Assembly: GCA_900489925.1 (NCBI GenBank)
Contig: UEHQ01000012.1
Location: 1 to 64,000, forward strand
Reading direction: 5' to 3'
Source of the DNA: Hyphomicrobiales bacterium
GTDB lineage: Bacteria > Pseudomonadota > Alphaproteobacteria > Rhizobiales > Rhizobiaceae
DNA length: 64,000 nt
A program made the position numbers and the translations under genes. Shown here piece after piece: positions 44,209 through 53,033 of the stretch (the first letter of the stretch is position 1; each line of letters opens with the position of its first letter). The notes under the pieces were generated by a model, which saw only the letters and a list, made by a program, of their open reading frames with translations, had not been told where the DNA came from and did not search any database.

Positions 44209-45561
44209 ATGGCGCGAACCGACAAGATGAAACTCGGCACCTTCGTCTACACGTTCGGCTTTCACCCGGCCTCCTGGCTTCACCCTGCCAGCAGTGTCCA
44301 CGGCGCCAATGATTTCAGCCACCTTCTGGATGTCGCCAAGCGCTCCGAGGCGGCGAAGCTAGACTTCATGTTCATGGCGGATTCACCGGCCGCTGCCGTC
44401 GGCGATCCAGATGCGCTTGCGCGGATCCCGACGAAGATGAACCGCTTCGAGCCACTTTCCTTGCTCTCGGCTCTTTCGGTCACGACCGAAAACCTCGGCT
44501 TGGTGGCAACGGTCTCGACCAGCTACTACGAACCGTACAACGTCGCGCGCCTCTTCGCCTCCATCGATCATCTGAGCGGCGGTCGCGTGTGCTGGAACGT
44601 CGTAACCTCCGACCATGACGAGACGGGTTACAACTTCAATCGCGAAGGGCTCGACCCGCACGCACTGCGCTACGAGCGCGGCAATGAATTCGTCGACGTG
44701 GTCTTCGGGCTGTGGGACAGCTTCGAAGACGGTGCCCTGCTCCTCGACCGCGAGAGCGGCGTCTATTATGACAAGACCAAACACCACACGCTGAACCACA
44801 AGGGCAAGCACTTCCAGGTACGCGGTCCCCTCAACATTGCGCGTTCGCCGCAGGGTCGCCCCGTAATTGCGCAAGCCGGCGGCTCTGAGCCCGGCATGGA
44901 CATGGCCGCCCGTACGGCAGAGGTCGTCTTCAGCCTGGCATCCAACATCGAGCGCAACAGGGCCTTTTACGACAACGTCAAGCGCCGCATGCCGGCCTAC
45001 GACCGCAACCCCGATGATCTGAAGATCATGCCGGGCGTGGTCCTGAACGTCGGAGAAACTCAGGCCGAAGCGCAGGCAAAGGTCGACTACCTGATCGACA
45101 AGATGCATCCCGATGTCGGGCGCCTGATGCTCTCGGAATTCCTTGAAGCCGACCTGCGCGGCGTCCCGATGGACAAGCCTTTCCCGATGGACAGACTGCC
45201 GGAAACGCCGAAGGGCTCGCGCGCGCTGTTCGACGAGCTTGTCGATTTCGTGAAGAGCGGACGTACCGTCGGCGAACTGGTGCGGCACTATGCCGAAAAG
45301 CACACGGGCAACGGCATTACGGGTACACCGGTTCAGATAGCCGACTTCATGGAAGAATGGTTCGAGACACGTGCGGCCGACGGCTTCATCCTGATGTTCC
45401 CGACACTGCCGTCGAGCCTTGACGACTTCGTGAAACTCGTCCTGCCGGAGTTGCGCCGCCGCGGTCTGTTCCGCGAAGAATATGAAGGCAAGACCCTGCG
45501 CGAGAATCTTGGGCTTTCCATGCCCGCCAATCGGTTTGCAGGTACTGCGCCCCAGGGCTGA
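44209..45561 (+). CDS. FMN-dependent monooxygenase, NtaA/SnaA/DszA family
   Basis: Luciferase-like TIM-barrel monooxygenase (450 aa) that uses reduced FMN from a partner reductase. The family is recognised by KMKLGTFVYTFGFHPASWLH, NRFEPLSLLSALSVTTENLG, STSYYEPYNVARLFASIDHL, SGGRVCWNVVTS, YERGNEFVDVVFGLWDSFED and GRPVIAQAGGSEPGMDMAAR. Known members oxidise nitrilotriacetate, dibenzothiophene sulfone, or N-acetyl-S-(2-succino)cysteine (YxeK). A strong AGGAGGG site precedes the ATG. It is followed 17 bases later by a flavin reductase, giving a complete two-component system. Confidence 0.92.
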   Translation: MARTDKMKLGTFVYTFGFHPASWLHPASSVHGANDFSHLLDVAKRSEAAKLDFMFMADSPAAAVGDPDALARIPTKMNRFEPLSLLSALSVTTENLGLVATVSTSYYEPYNVARLFASIDHLSGGRVCWNVVTSDHDETGYNFNREGLDPHALRYERGNEFVDVVFGLWDSFEDGALLLDRESGVYYDKTKHHTLNHKGKHFQVRGPLNIARSPQGRPVIAQAGGSEPGMDMAARTAEVVFSLASNIERNRAFYDNVKRRMPAYDRNPDDLKIMPGVVLNVGETQAEAQAKVDYLIDKMHPDVGRLMLSEFLEADLRGVPMDKPFPMDRLPETPKGSRALFDELVDFVKSGRTVGELVRHYAEKHTGNGITGTPVQIADFMEEWFETRAADGFILMFPTLPSSLDDFVKLVLPELRRRGLFREEYEGKTLRENLGLSMPANRFAGTAPQG

Positions 45562-45578
45562 AACACGGAGGCAGGAAG

Positions 45579-46109
45579 ATGGACCAGATCGCCAAGACGG
45601 TGTTTACCGTCGATCAATCGGCTTTCAAGATGTCGATGCGACAACTGGCGGGAGCGGTGAGCGTTATCACCGTCGGCGAGCACGAGGAACGCACGGGCTT
45701 CACCGCGACGTCGGTATCGTCTCTTTCTGCGGACGTTCCCTCCGTCATCGTCAGCGTCAACCGGACTTCGTCTTGCTGGCCAATGCTCGAAAAGTATCGC
45801 CGCTTCTGCGTCAATGTGCTTGCCGCCGATCAACAACATGTTGCCCAGTCCTTTGCCGGCTTCGATGGACGGCGGGGTGTCGATCGCTACACAGGCGGCA
45901 GCTGGTATCACCTTGCCACGGGCACGCCAGCGCTGAGAGACGCCTTGACGGTCCTCGACTGCGAACTCGACGCGGTGATGAACCATCACTCGCACGCAAT
46001 CCTGATTGGTCGCGTCTGCGCGATCGACACCAGAGAAGACATGGAACCGCTACTCTACTGGCGCGGGGGCTATCGCCGGCTATCAAACGACACCGCAGCG
46101 AACTCCTGA
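45579..46109 (+). CDS. Flavin reductase (HpaC/RutF family)
   Basis: FMN reductase (176 aa) that supplies reduced flavin to the neighbouring monooxygenase. Family stretches are FKMSMRQLAGAVSVITVGEH, RTGFTATSVSSLSADVPSVI, CWPMLEKYRRFCVNVLAADQ, FAGFDGRRGVDRY and the C-terminal LYWRGGYRRL. It lies 17 bases after the monooxygenase gene with GGAGG-type upstream purines. It ends convergent with the aldehyde dehydrogenase gene, 60 bases away. Confidence 0.92.
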   Translation: MDQIAKTVFTVDQSAFKMSMRQLAGAVSVITVGEHEERTGFTATSVSSLSADVPSVIVSVNRTSSCWPMLEKYRRFCVNVLAADQQHVAQSFAGFDGRRGVDRYTGGSWYHLATGTPALRDALTVLDCELDAVMNHHSHAILIGRVCAIDTREDMEPLLYWRGGYRRLSNDTAANS

Positions 46110-46169
46110 ACGCGATGGTTTGGTCTGCGCGAAGGAGATGCTCTCCGCGCAAACCAATGCTCACTCCAC

Positions 46170-47603
46170 TCAAGCCGCGTCCGGCCGATGAAGCGTCTTG
46201 ACCTCGAGGAAGTCCTCTAGGCCGAACATGCCACCCTCGCGCCCGTTGCCGGACTGCTTGTAGCCGCCGAACGGACTGCCATAGCGATGGGGGGCGCCAT
46301 TGATGTGCACCATGCCGGCACGAAGGCGTGCGGCGACACGCTCCGCCCGCTCCGGATTGCCGGTCTGGACATAGGCGGCGAGACCGTAGTTGGTGTCGTT
46401 GGCAATCGCGATCGCCTCCTCCTCGGTCTCGAACGGCATGATGGCCAGCACCGGTCCGAACACCTCCTCGCGGGCGATCCGCATCGTGTTGTCGACATCC
46501 GCGAAAATCGTCGGTTTTACGAAATAGCCCGTCTCGAAGCCCTCGGGCTTTCCAGCGCCGCCGACAAGCACTCTTGCGCCATCGGCAATTCCCGCCGCGA
46601 TCAGAGCCTGGACGCGACCGAACTGGATATCGCTGACCAGCGGACCGATGTGCGTCCCCTCTTCCGCGGGATTGCCGACAGCAACCTCCCGCCCCACACG
46701 TTCGGCAATTTCAACGGCCTTGCCGTAAACGGACTTCTGCACGAGCAGGCGTGTTGGTGAATCACAGGACTGGCCGGAGTTGTTGAAGCACTCCAGCACG
46801 CTGCCGGTGATTCGATCTTCCAGATCGGCATCTTCGAAAACGATATTCGGAGATTTGCCGCCGAGTTCCAGCGTGACGCGCTTGACGGTTTCGGCGGCAT
46901 CCTTGCTGACCGCGATCCCGGCGCGGGTCGAGCCGGTGAAGGACATCATCTCGACGTCCTTGTGCTTTGAGAGTGCGGCACCGGCATTCAGGCCGTCGCC
47001 GTTGACGAGATTGAAAACGCCGGCCGGGAACCCGGCTTCATGCACCATCTCCGCATAGAGCATGGCGTTCAGCGGCGTAAATTCGCTTGGCTTCAGGACG
47101 CAGGTCGAGCCCGTGGCCAAAGCCGGGACAACCTTGAGCGCGATCTGGTTGATCGGCCAGTTCCAGGGCGTGATCAGCCCGCAGACGCCGATCGGCTCCC
47201 GCAGCAACACATCACCGTTCGGCAGGACTTCGCGCATGGAAATGATCTTCAGCGCGTCGATGAAGCCCTGGAGATGGCCGACACCGACATCTGCCTGCTG
47301 CTCCCGGCTCATGGTCAATGGTGCGCCAAGTTCCAGCGTTATCGTCTGCGCCATTTCCTCGTAACGGCGCTTGTAGATCGTGAGCAGCTTTTCCAAGAGC
47401 GCAAGGCGCTCTTCGACGCTGGTACGGCTGTAGCCGGCAAATGCCGTCTTGGCGGCAGCAACCGCCCGATCAATGTCGGCGGCGGTTCCCATGGAGATGA
47501 CGGCCACCGGCTTTTCCGTGGCCGGATTAAGGACCTCCAGATCGTTGGCGGCAAGCGGCGCCACCCATTCTCCGTTGATGTAGAACTTCCGCTTGTCGAG
47601 CAT
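46170..47603 (-). CDS. NAD(P)-dependent aldehyde dehydrogenase
   Basis: Oxidises an aldehyde to its acid (477 aa). N-terminal MLDKRKFYINGEWVAP, the oxyanion Asn region LITPWNWPINQIALKVVPAL, general base in VTLELGGKSPNIVFED and the catalytic Cys in NNSGQSCDSPTRLLV (near residue 280) are in place, as is the C-terminal EVFGPVLAIMPFETEEEA. The ATG at 47603 is preferred over one at 47645. It is the last gene of the polyamine-type transport operon. Together with the ureohydrolase across the divergent promoter it suggests an amino- or guanidino-aldehyde substrate (inference). Confidence 0.93.
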   Translation of the reverse strand: MLDKRKFYINGEWVAPLAANDLEVLNPATEKPVAVISMGTAADIDRAVAAAKTAFAGYSRTSVEERLALLEKLLTIYKRRYEEMAQTITLELGAPLTMSREQQADVGVGHLQGFIDALKIISMREVLPNGDVLLREPIGVCGLITPWNWPINQIALKVVPALATGSTCVLKPSEFTPLNAMLYAEMVHEAGFPAGVFNLVNGDGLNAGAALSKHKDVEMMSFTGSTRAGIAVSKDAAETVKRVTLELGGKSPNIVFEDADLEDRITGSVLECFNNSGQSCDSPTRLLVQKSVYGKAVEIAERVGREVAVGNPAEEGTHIGPLVSDIQFGRVQALIAAGIADGARVLVGGAGKPEGFETGYFVKPTIFADVDNTMRIAREEVFGPVLAIMPFETEEEAIAIANDTNYGLAAYVQTGNPERAERVAARLRAGMVHINGAPHRYGSPFGGYKQSGNGREGGMFGLEDFLEVKTLHRPDAA

Positions 47604-47614
47604 GGTGTGTCCTC

Positions 47615-48370
47615 TCAAGACTGTTTCTGTTTTTTGTTGAGCCAATCGCCGATCAGTTGCCGGTAACGCTCGCCGCTGAAACTCGGAAAGTGGCCACCGT
47701 GGACCACGCGGGCAGGGATCGTCAGCAGCCGTTCCATCGATGCGAGATAGTCGTCAGCATTGGAGTGGTAGGTGTCCTCGATCAACGGCCCGTCGTAAAG
47801 GATGTCGCCGGAAAACAGGATCTCGGTCTCTTTCTCCCACAAGGCGATGCCTCCTGGGGAGTGGCCGGGCGTGTGTATCACCTCGAACGTCCTGTCCCCG
47901 AGATCGATCACGTCACCATCGTTGAGAATGCGCGTCGCTGGCGCCTTGCGGACCGCGTAGCACTTCGAACAATAGGGTTCCGGCGGCAGGGCATCAAAGA
48001 TCTCGTCGGTGACGTAAGGGTCGGCGAGCGTGTTGGCGCGCGTCGGATTGGCGAGCAGGTCCGCCTCGGCGGAATGCACCGCGCGGCATTCGAATTCGTG
48101 ATGGCAGCCGATATGGTCGAAATGCGTGTGGCTCGCGACGGCAATCAGGTCGCGCTCGGTGACAAGCGGCACCCATTCACGCAGCGAGACCACGCCCATC
48201 CCGCTGTCGACCAGCATGTCCCGGTCACGCCCTCTGATATGCCATATGTTGCAGCGGTAAAATTCCTGAATGTAAGGCTCGGAGATCGCGGTGACGTCGT
48301 CGTCCAGACGTCGCAGCGCATACCATTTGCCGGGATCGATACGCTCCATCAGATCAGTTTCCGCCGCCAT
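47615..48370 (-). CDS. MBL-fold metallo-hydrolase
   Basis: Metallo-beta-lactamase-fold hydrolase (251 aa). The Zn motif HTHFDHIG (HxHxDH) is intact, with further ligands in HTPGHSPGGIALW, FSGDILYDGPLI and HGGHFPSF. A CSKCYAV pair could add metal or redox chemistry and is unusual for glyoxalase-II-type members. It overlaps the ATPase gene by 17 bp if ATG 48370 is used; ATG 48349 (MERIDPGKWY) would remove the overlap and is a real alternative. It precedes the aldehyde dehydrogenase by 11 bases. A lactonase, thioesterase or amidohydrolase-like role in the same pathway is possible. Confidence 0.85.
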   Translation of the reverse strand: MAAETDLMERIDPGKWYALRRLDDDVTAISEPYIQEFYRCNIWHIRGRDRDMLVDSGMGVVSLREWVPLVTERDLIAVASHTHFDHIGCHHEFECRAVHSAEADLLANPTRANTLADPYVTDEIFDALPPEPYCSKCYAVRKAPATRILNDGDVIDLGDRTFEVIHTPGHSPGGIALWEKETEILFSGDILYDGPLIEDTYHSNADDYLASMERLLTIPARVVHGGHFPSFSGERYRQLIGDWLNKKQKQS

Positions 48371-49454
48371 GTGCCGGCAAGGCTACGACATCGGACGCGT
48401 TGACGGCAAGCGCTACGCTTTGCCCTTCAGCAACGCCCGCCGATTGCGGCATGTGCGCGACGATCGCAAGTTCCGGCGCGGTCAAGGGTTTCAGGTGGCA
48501 GCGATAGTGGGTCCCGAAAAAGGCTCCGGCGGTGACCGTTGCCTGGCCAAGCGCTGTCGCCGCCTCGGCCGCGGCGTCGCCGCGGCGGAAATGCTCGGGC
48601 CGGATGCACAAGGTCACCCTCTGCCCGTCCGTCGGCACGGCGGCCGTGAAGTTTCGGCGCGCGAGCACGATGTCGCCGATAGCCGTCTCTGCCCTCGCGC
48701 TGACCGCATCGGTGGCCTTGACGATACCTGGAACGAAGTTCACCTCGCCCATGAAGCCGGCGGAAAACAGGGAGCGCGGTCGCATATAGATTTCGGAGGG
48801 AGGGCCGAGGTCTTCAATGCGACCCTGGTTCATGACCACAATACGATCGGCGATTGCCATTGCCTCTTCCTGATCGTGCGTGACGTGTACGAAGGTCGTA
48901 CCGACCCGCTTCTGGATCGCCTTCAGCTCATCCTGCATCTGGCGGCGAAGCTTGAGATCGAGTGCACCGAGCGGCTCGTCGAGCAGCAGCACATCCGGGT
49001 CGACCGCAAGCGCCCTTGCCAGCGCCACGCGCTGGCGCTGGCCACCCGACAGTTCGTGCGGTCGCTTGTCGGCGGAGGACTTGAGGCCAACGAGGTCGAG
49101 AAAGCTCTTGGCGCTCTCTTCGCGCTCGGTCTTGGGGACACCGCGCATTCTCAGCCCGAAGCCGACGTTGTCCTTGAGCTTCATATGCGGAAACAGCGCG
49201 TAGTCCTGGAACATGGTCGTTGTCGGCCGCCTGGCGGGGGGAACGTTGGTCATGTCCTTGCCGCCGATCGTGATCCGACCCTCGGTCGGCGAAAGGAAGC
49301 CGCCGAGAATGGAGAGCAGCGTTGTCTTGCCGCAGCCGGACGGTCCGAGCAGCACGATGAATTCGCCGGCTTCGATATCAAGCGACACATTGTCGAGCGC
49401 GGTGAAGGCGGCAAAGGTCTTCGTGGCGTTTGCGATAGAAACCGGAGCGGTCAT
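48354..49454 (-). CDS. Spermidine/putrescine-type ABC transporter ATPase (PotA type)
   Basis: ATPase (366 aa) with Walker A LLGPSGCGKTTLLSILGGFL, signature [20 protein letters not shown], Walker B LLLDEPLGALDLKLRRQM, switch HVTHDQEEAMA and a C-terminal TOBE domain (TLCIRPEHFRRGDAAAEAAT onward). It overlaps the permease gene by 4 bp. It is the fourth gene of an operon SBP-permease-permease-ATPase-MBL-ALDH. Confidence 0.92.
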   Translation of the reverse strand: MTAPVSIANATKTFAAFTALDNVSLDIEAGEFIVLLGPSGCGKTTLLSILGGFLSPTEGRITIGGKDMTNVPPARRPTTTMFQDYALFPHMKLKDNVGFGLRMRGVPKTEREESAKSFLDLVGLKSSADKRPHELSGGQRQRVALARALAVDPDVLLLDEPLGALDLKLRRQMQDELKAIQKRVGTTFVHVTHDQEEAMAIADRIVVMNQGRIEDLGPPSEIYMRPRSLFSAGFMGEVNFVPGIVKATDAVSARAETAIGDIVLARRNFTAAVPTDGQRVTLCIRPEHFRRGDAAAEAATALGQATVTAGAFFGTHYRCHLKPLTAPELAIVAHMPQSAGVAEGQSVALAVNASDVVALPAHGGGN

Positions 49455-50245
49455 GATTTCTTTGTCCTTCCGAACAGGCAGAGTTCCAGAACGATCAGCA
49501 CCGTGACCGACACGAGAAACACCAGCGAGCCGATAGCATTGGTCTTTGGATTTAGGCCGGAGCGCAGCAGGCTCCAGATCTCGACGGGGAGCGTGACGTC
49601 GAAGCGAGACAGCAGAAAGGCGATGATGAACTCGTCCCAGCTGAAGGTCACTGACAGGAAGAAGGAGGCGAGCAGCGAAGGCATCAGCATCGGCGCAGTT
49701 ACCAGCATCATGACCTTGAGATCGCTGGCGCCGAGATCGCGGGCGGCCCGCTCGATGTTGATGTGGTGATCACCCATCGAGGAATAAATGATGGCAAAGC
49801 AGAGCGGCAGGTTGATGACCACATGGCCGATCCCAACCGTCCAGAGAGAAAGGCCGATGCCGAGCGTATTCAGTACCGTCAGCAGCCCCAGCGCGATGAT
49901 GAGGTAGCTGACCGTCATCGGCGCGATCAGCAGACCGCGCTGGAGCGCTGAACCCGGCAACTTGTAGCGGGCCAGCGCATAGGCGGCGAGAAACCCGAGA
50001 AGGCAGGCGACCAGCGACGATATGGTCGCCACCAGGAAAGAGTGAAGCAAGGCCGACATCAGCTTGCGGTCGGCGAAGACCGCCTCGTACCATTGCAGCG
50101 AGAACCCGTTGAACGGCGGCACCGGCAGACGGCCATCCTGGAACGAGAAGAGCACCAGCACCACCACGGGCAGGAAGATGAACCCGAAGATCAAGACGGC
50201 ATAGGTGGTGGAAACGACCGTCGTTATCCTGTCGCGCATCGTCAT
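49451..50245 (-). CDS. Spermidine/putrescine-type ABC permease (PotC type)
   Basis: Membrane subunit (264 aa) with LIFGFIFLPVVVLVLFSFQD, GFSLQWYEAVFADRKLMSAL, the docking loop NIERAARDLGASDLKVMMLV and the PotC-like SVTFSWDEFIIAFLLSRFDV. The reading frame is open far upstream inside the previous permease, but the true start is ATG 50245 (ATGA overlap), with ATG 50239 eight bases from a GAGAGG site as alternative. Confidence 0.9.
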   Translation of the reverse strand: MTMRDRITTVVSTTYAVLIFGFIFLPVVVLVLFSFQDGRLPVPPFNGFSLQWYEAVFADRKLMSALLHSFLVATISSLVACLLGFLAAYALARYKLPGSALQRGLLIAPMTVSYLIIALGLLTVLNTLGIGLSLWTVGIGHVVINLPLCFAIIYSSMGDHHINIERAARDLGASDLKVMMLVTAPMLMPSLLASFFLSVTFSWDEFIIAFLLSRFDVTLPVEIWSLLRSGLNPKTNAIGSLVFLVSVTVLIVLELCLFGRTKKS

Positions 50246-51105
50246 GCCCTCTCGATCTTCAGCCAGCGAGCGCAGGCGATATAGGCGGCGGTTACAGCCA
50301 GCATGAGAATGATCGAAAGCGCCGCCGCCATCGGGAAGTCGGCCCGGCGTCCGAGCTGCAGCATGATGATCTGCGGCAAGACGAGCTCGTTGTTGCCGCC
50401 GAGGATCTGCGGCGTGACATAGTCGCCGATGCACAGCACGAAAGTCAGAAATGCGCCTGTCATGATGCCGGGGATCGTCAGCGGCAGGATCACGTGCCAG
50501 AAGGTCTGGAAGGCGTTTGCCCCGAGATCCGCGGCCGCGCGGCGGTAGTTTGGCGGAAGCTGAACGAGGTTGGCATAGATCGTCAGTGTCAGGAGCATGA
50601 CAAAGAAGTGCACGAAGCCGATGACCGTCGCCGTTCGATTGCTGGCGAGTTCCAGCGGCTCGCTGATCAAGCCGCTCTGCATCAAGGCCTGATTGATGAC
50701 GCCATTGCGGGATAGTACCAGCAGCCACGAATAGGAACGCACGACATAGGATGTCCAGAACGGAAGCACCGCGAGGATGAGTGCCGTTCGCTGGAAACGC
50801 TGCGGCACGCGTTCGGCAATAATCCAGGCAAGCGGATAGGCCAGGAGGACCGAAAGGACGGTAACGATCGCGGTGATCTCCAGCGAATTCGTCAGGCCCT
50901 TGAACAGCGCGTCCTTTTCGAAGAAGGCGACGTAGTTGCCGAGGTTCCAAACGCGCACGATGGAGCCGCCCTGCTGGGCCCAGAGGCTCATCGCCGCCAT
51001 GAAGAGGAAAGGCGCCACGAAGAAGGCAAGCGTCCAAAGAAGCGCAGGCGCAACGAAGCCCCACGCCTTGCGACGCTCCGTATCTTCAAGGGAAAGGCTG
51101 GCCAT
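50242..51105 (-). CDS. Spermidine/putrescine-type ABC permease (PotB type)
   Basis: Membrane subunit (287 aa). It shows GFVAPALLWTLAFFVAPFLF, the PotB-like VLPFWTSYVVRSYSWLLVLS segment and the docking loop NYRRAAADLGANAFQTFWHV. ATG 51105 (MASLSLEDTER) follows GGAG at 9 bases and is preferred over the ATG at 51150, which lies inside the hairpin region after the binding-protein gene. Confidence 0.9.
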   Translation of the reverse strand: MASLSLEDTERRKAWGFVAPALLWTLAFFVAPFLFMAAMSLWAQQGGSIVRVWNLGNYVAFFEKDALFKGLTNSLEITAIVTVLSVLLAYPLAWIIAERVPQRFQRTALILAVLPFWTSYVVRSYSWLLVLSRNGVINQALMQSGLISEPLELASNRTATVIGFVHFFVMLLTLTIYANLVQLPPNYRRAAADLGANAFQTFWHVILPLTIPGIMTGAFLTFVLCIGDYVTPQILGGNNELVLPQIIMLQLGRRADFPMAAALSIILMLAVTAAYIACARWLKIERA

Positions 51106-51122
51106 GCCAAAACTCCGTCCTG

Positions 51123-51145
51123 CCTCTCCCGCCTGGCGGGAGAGG
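51123..51145 (-). repeat. Perfect stem-loop between binding-protein and permease genes
   Basis: CCTCTCCCGCC (51123-51133), a central T, and GGCGGGAGAGG (51135-51145) make a 23-base perfect palindrome that folds as a 10-bp stem with a 3-base loop. It begins 33 bases past the binding-protein stop and lies 18 bases before the permease ATG, with no U-tract. Confidence 0.75.
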
Positions 51146-51177
51146 GTCATGGTAAGGCGTTGCGGAAAGATCGATGC

Positions 51178-52272
51178 TTACTGCTGCAGCATCTCGGTCC
51201 AGACATCCTGCATCTTGGCGTCGAGTTCGGCGCTCGGAATTGGATAGAGCTGGGTGCGCTTCAGATAGTCTGCCTGTTCGTTCCAGCGCAGTGCTGTCTT
51301 CTGCTCATCGGTCAGGTGCGCGCCGGCCTTCTCGTTGGCAGGCATTGCCCAGTAGCATGAGGAGGTCGCAAGCCGTGCCTGGCCTTCCGGGCTGACGATA
51401 TACTGAACGAACTTGAGCGCGAGGTCCTTTTTGGTCGAGTCCTTCATGACGCCGATCGACTGTGCCCAACGCACCGCACCCTGATCAGGAATAACCCAGT
51501 CGAGGTTGGGCTTGTCCTTGACCAGACCGGCGGTCAGCCATTCTCCACCGCCGAAGACGATATCGACTTCGCCCGTGGCCAACGCCGTCTGCGACGAGAC
51601 GACATCGCTCACCTGCTTGGAGTTTTTCTTCAGCGCGAACAGCTTGTCCTTGATCGCCGGCATGTCGGCGTCCTTCAGGTCGGCCGTTGCCTTTCCGAGA
51701 TCGATGCCAGTCAGGCCGATCATCGGCAGGTAATAGTCGTAGACCGCAATGCGGCCCTTGTACTTGTCGGACCAGAGCTTCGACATGTCCTTCATGTCAG
51801 CCGGATCGACCTTGGTCTTGTCGTAGGAAACCGTGTTGTAGCCGAACTTTTCGGTAACGGCGTAGGTCTTGCCGTCCCGCGTGTTGTTGGCCTCCATCCT
51901 GACCTCGGGAAAGAGGTCCGCATTCGGAAGAGCATCGGCCGGGATCTCGGCAAGAATGTCCTTGTCGACCGCGCGCTGCACATCAACGCCATCAATGACG
52001 AGAACATCCCAATCACCAGGACGGGACTGGTCGATGATCGACAGTCCCGCACCCGTACCTTCGTATTCCTTGAGGTTGACCTTGACGTTGTTGGCCTTCT
52101 CGAACGGCTCGATCAGGGCGGGATCGGTGTGATCGCACCAGACGAGCGCATTCAGCTCCTCCTGGGCGAAGACCGGCGCGGGCGCCAAGGCCGCGGATGC
52201 CGCACCGAGCGAGAGCACGGCGACGGATGACAGGAATTTGCGCGCAAATGCGCCTGGAAACGCTTGGATCAT
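51178..52272 (-). CDS. Spermidine/putrescine-type ABC substrate-binding protein
   Basis: Periplasmic PotD-like receptor (364 aa). A signal peptide (basic AFARKFLS, hydrophobic VAVLSLGAASAALAPAP, cleavage near VFAQEE) leads into LNALVWCDHTDPALIEPFEK, NNVKVNLKEYEGTGAGLSII, then IVFGGGEWLTAGLVKDKPNL. It is the first gene of the six-gene operon. The ligand is inferred to be an amine or guanidino compound because an aldehyde dehydrogenase and an agmatinase-family enzyme are linked to it. Confidence 0.9.
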   Translation of the reverse strand: MIQAFPGAFARKFLSSVAVLSLGAASAALAPAPVFAQEELNALVWCDHTDPALIEPFEKANNVKVNLKEYEGTGAGLSIIDQSRPGDWDVLVIDGVDVQRAVDKDILAEIPADALPNADLFPEVRMEANNTRDGKTYAVTEKFGYNTVSYDKTKVDPADMKDMSKLWSDKYKGRIAVYDYYLPMIGLTGIDLGKATADLKDADMPAIKDKLFALKKNSKQVSDVVSSQTALATGEVDIVFGGGEWLTAGLVKDKPNLDWVIPDQGAVRWAQSIGVMKDSTKKDLALKFVQYIVSPEGQARLATSSCYWAMPANEKAGAHLTDEQKTALRWNEQADYLKRTQLYPIPSAELDAKMQDVWTEMLQQ

Positions 52273-52323
52273 GATGTTGCCCTCTGGTCAGCGGCGCTCG
52301 TCTTGGCGCCTTCACAAAAAGAT

Positions 52324-52370
52324 TGAATGAGTTCATTTTTTAAGTCAATATGAATTTTGAGGGCATTCAT
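52324..52370. promoter_or_regulatory. Divergent promoter with two operator-like repeats (TetR target candidate)
   Basis: TGAATGAGTTCAT (52324-52336) and ATGAAT-N9-ATTCAT (52350-52370) lie in the AT-rich 117-bp gap between the transporter operon and the TetR gene. On the minus strand TTGACT (52343-52348) is followed by the first repeat in the spacer/-10 zone, so a bound repressor would block the transport operon. Confidence 0.55.
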
Positions 52371-52389
52371 AATTTGAAGAGAGCTGCAA

Positions 52390-53016
52390 ATGACGGGGCT
52401 GCGCGCAAGGCAGAAAGCTGATCGGAATCGTCGCATTCTGGAAGCCGCCACGGGCCTTTTTCGGGAGGTCGGCTACGACAGCGCGCGTATCGAGGACATC
52501 GCCGAGCGCGCCGAGGTCTCGGTCGGAACCTTCTACAATTACTATGAGAACAAGGGTGATATCCTCGTGGCTGCGGTCTCGATGGAAGTCGAGGAGGTTC
52601 TGGAATCCGGCAAGGCAATCGTCGAGAACCCGCCTTCAGCAACACTCGACGCACTACAGGCGCTGATCGGCCAATATTTCGATCACTCGCTGGTCTATCT
52701 AAGCAAGGAGATGTGGCGAACGGCGATGGCCACCTCGATCCAGCAGCCCGACAGTCCCTTCAGTCGCCGCTACACCGAACTCGATGGCCGGCTCTGTGAC
52801 CAGGTTTCCATGCTGATGCAGAAGCTGCAGCTACGCGGCGCCGTTATGCCAGGGATCGATGCGGCTGCCGTGGGCCAAATGGCCTTCAACAACCTCAACA
52901 TGATGTTCATCGAATTCGTCAAGGACGAGGCGATGACGTTGGAAGCGCTGAAGGAACGTGTCGCGCGGCAAAATCGGCCGCTCGCACTCCTGATCAGCAG
53001 CCCCAGAATTCAATAA
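52390..53016 (+). CDS. TetR-family transcriptional regulator
   Basis: Repressor (208 aa) with HTH KADRNRRILEAATGLFREVG, YDSARIEDIAERAEVSVGTF and YNYYENKGDILVAAV, followed by an all-helical ligand domain (EVEEVLESGKAIVENPPSAT, ALQALIGQYFDHSLVYLSKE). It is divergent from the polyamine-type ABC operon across a 117-bp gap with operator-like repeats, and upstream of the NTF2-like and ureohydrolase genes on its own strand, so it is placed to control both arms. Confidence 0.9.
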   Translation: MTGLRARQKADRNRRILEAATGLFREVGYDSARIEDIAERAEVSVGTFYNYYENKGDILVAAVSMEVEEVLESGKAIVENPPSATLDALQALIGQYFDHSLVYLSKEMWRTAMATSIQQPDSPFSRRYTELDGRLCDQVSMLMQKLQLRGAVMPGIDAAAVGQMAFNNLNMMFIEFVKDEAMTLEALKERVARQNRPLALLISSPRIQ

Positions 53017-53033
53017 AAATACGGGAGACAGGG

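Noticed and set aside
49451..51064. A 537-codon open frame reading as one long permease
   Set aside because: Only the last 264 codons look like a permease; the first half is out-of-frame sequence of the upstream permease. The true start is at 50245.
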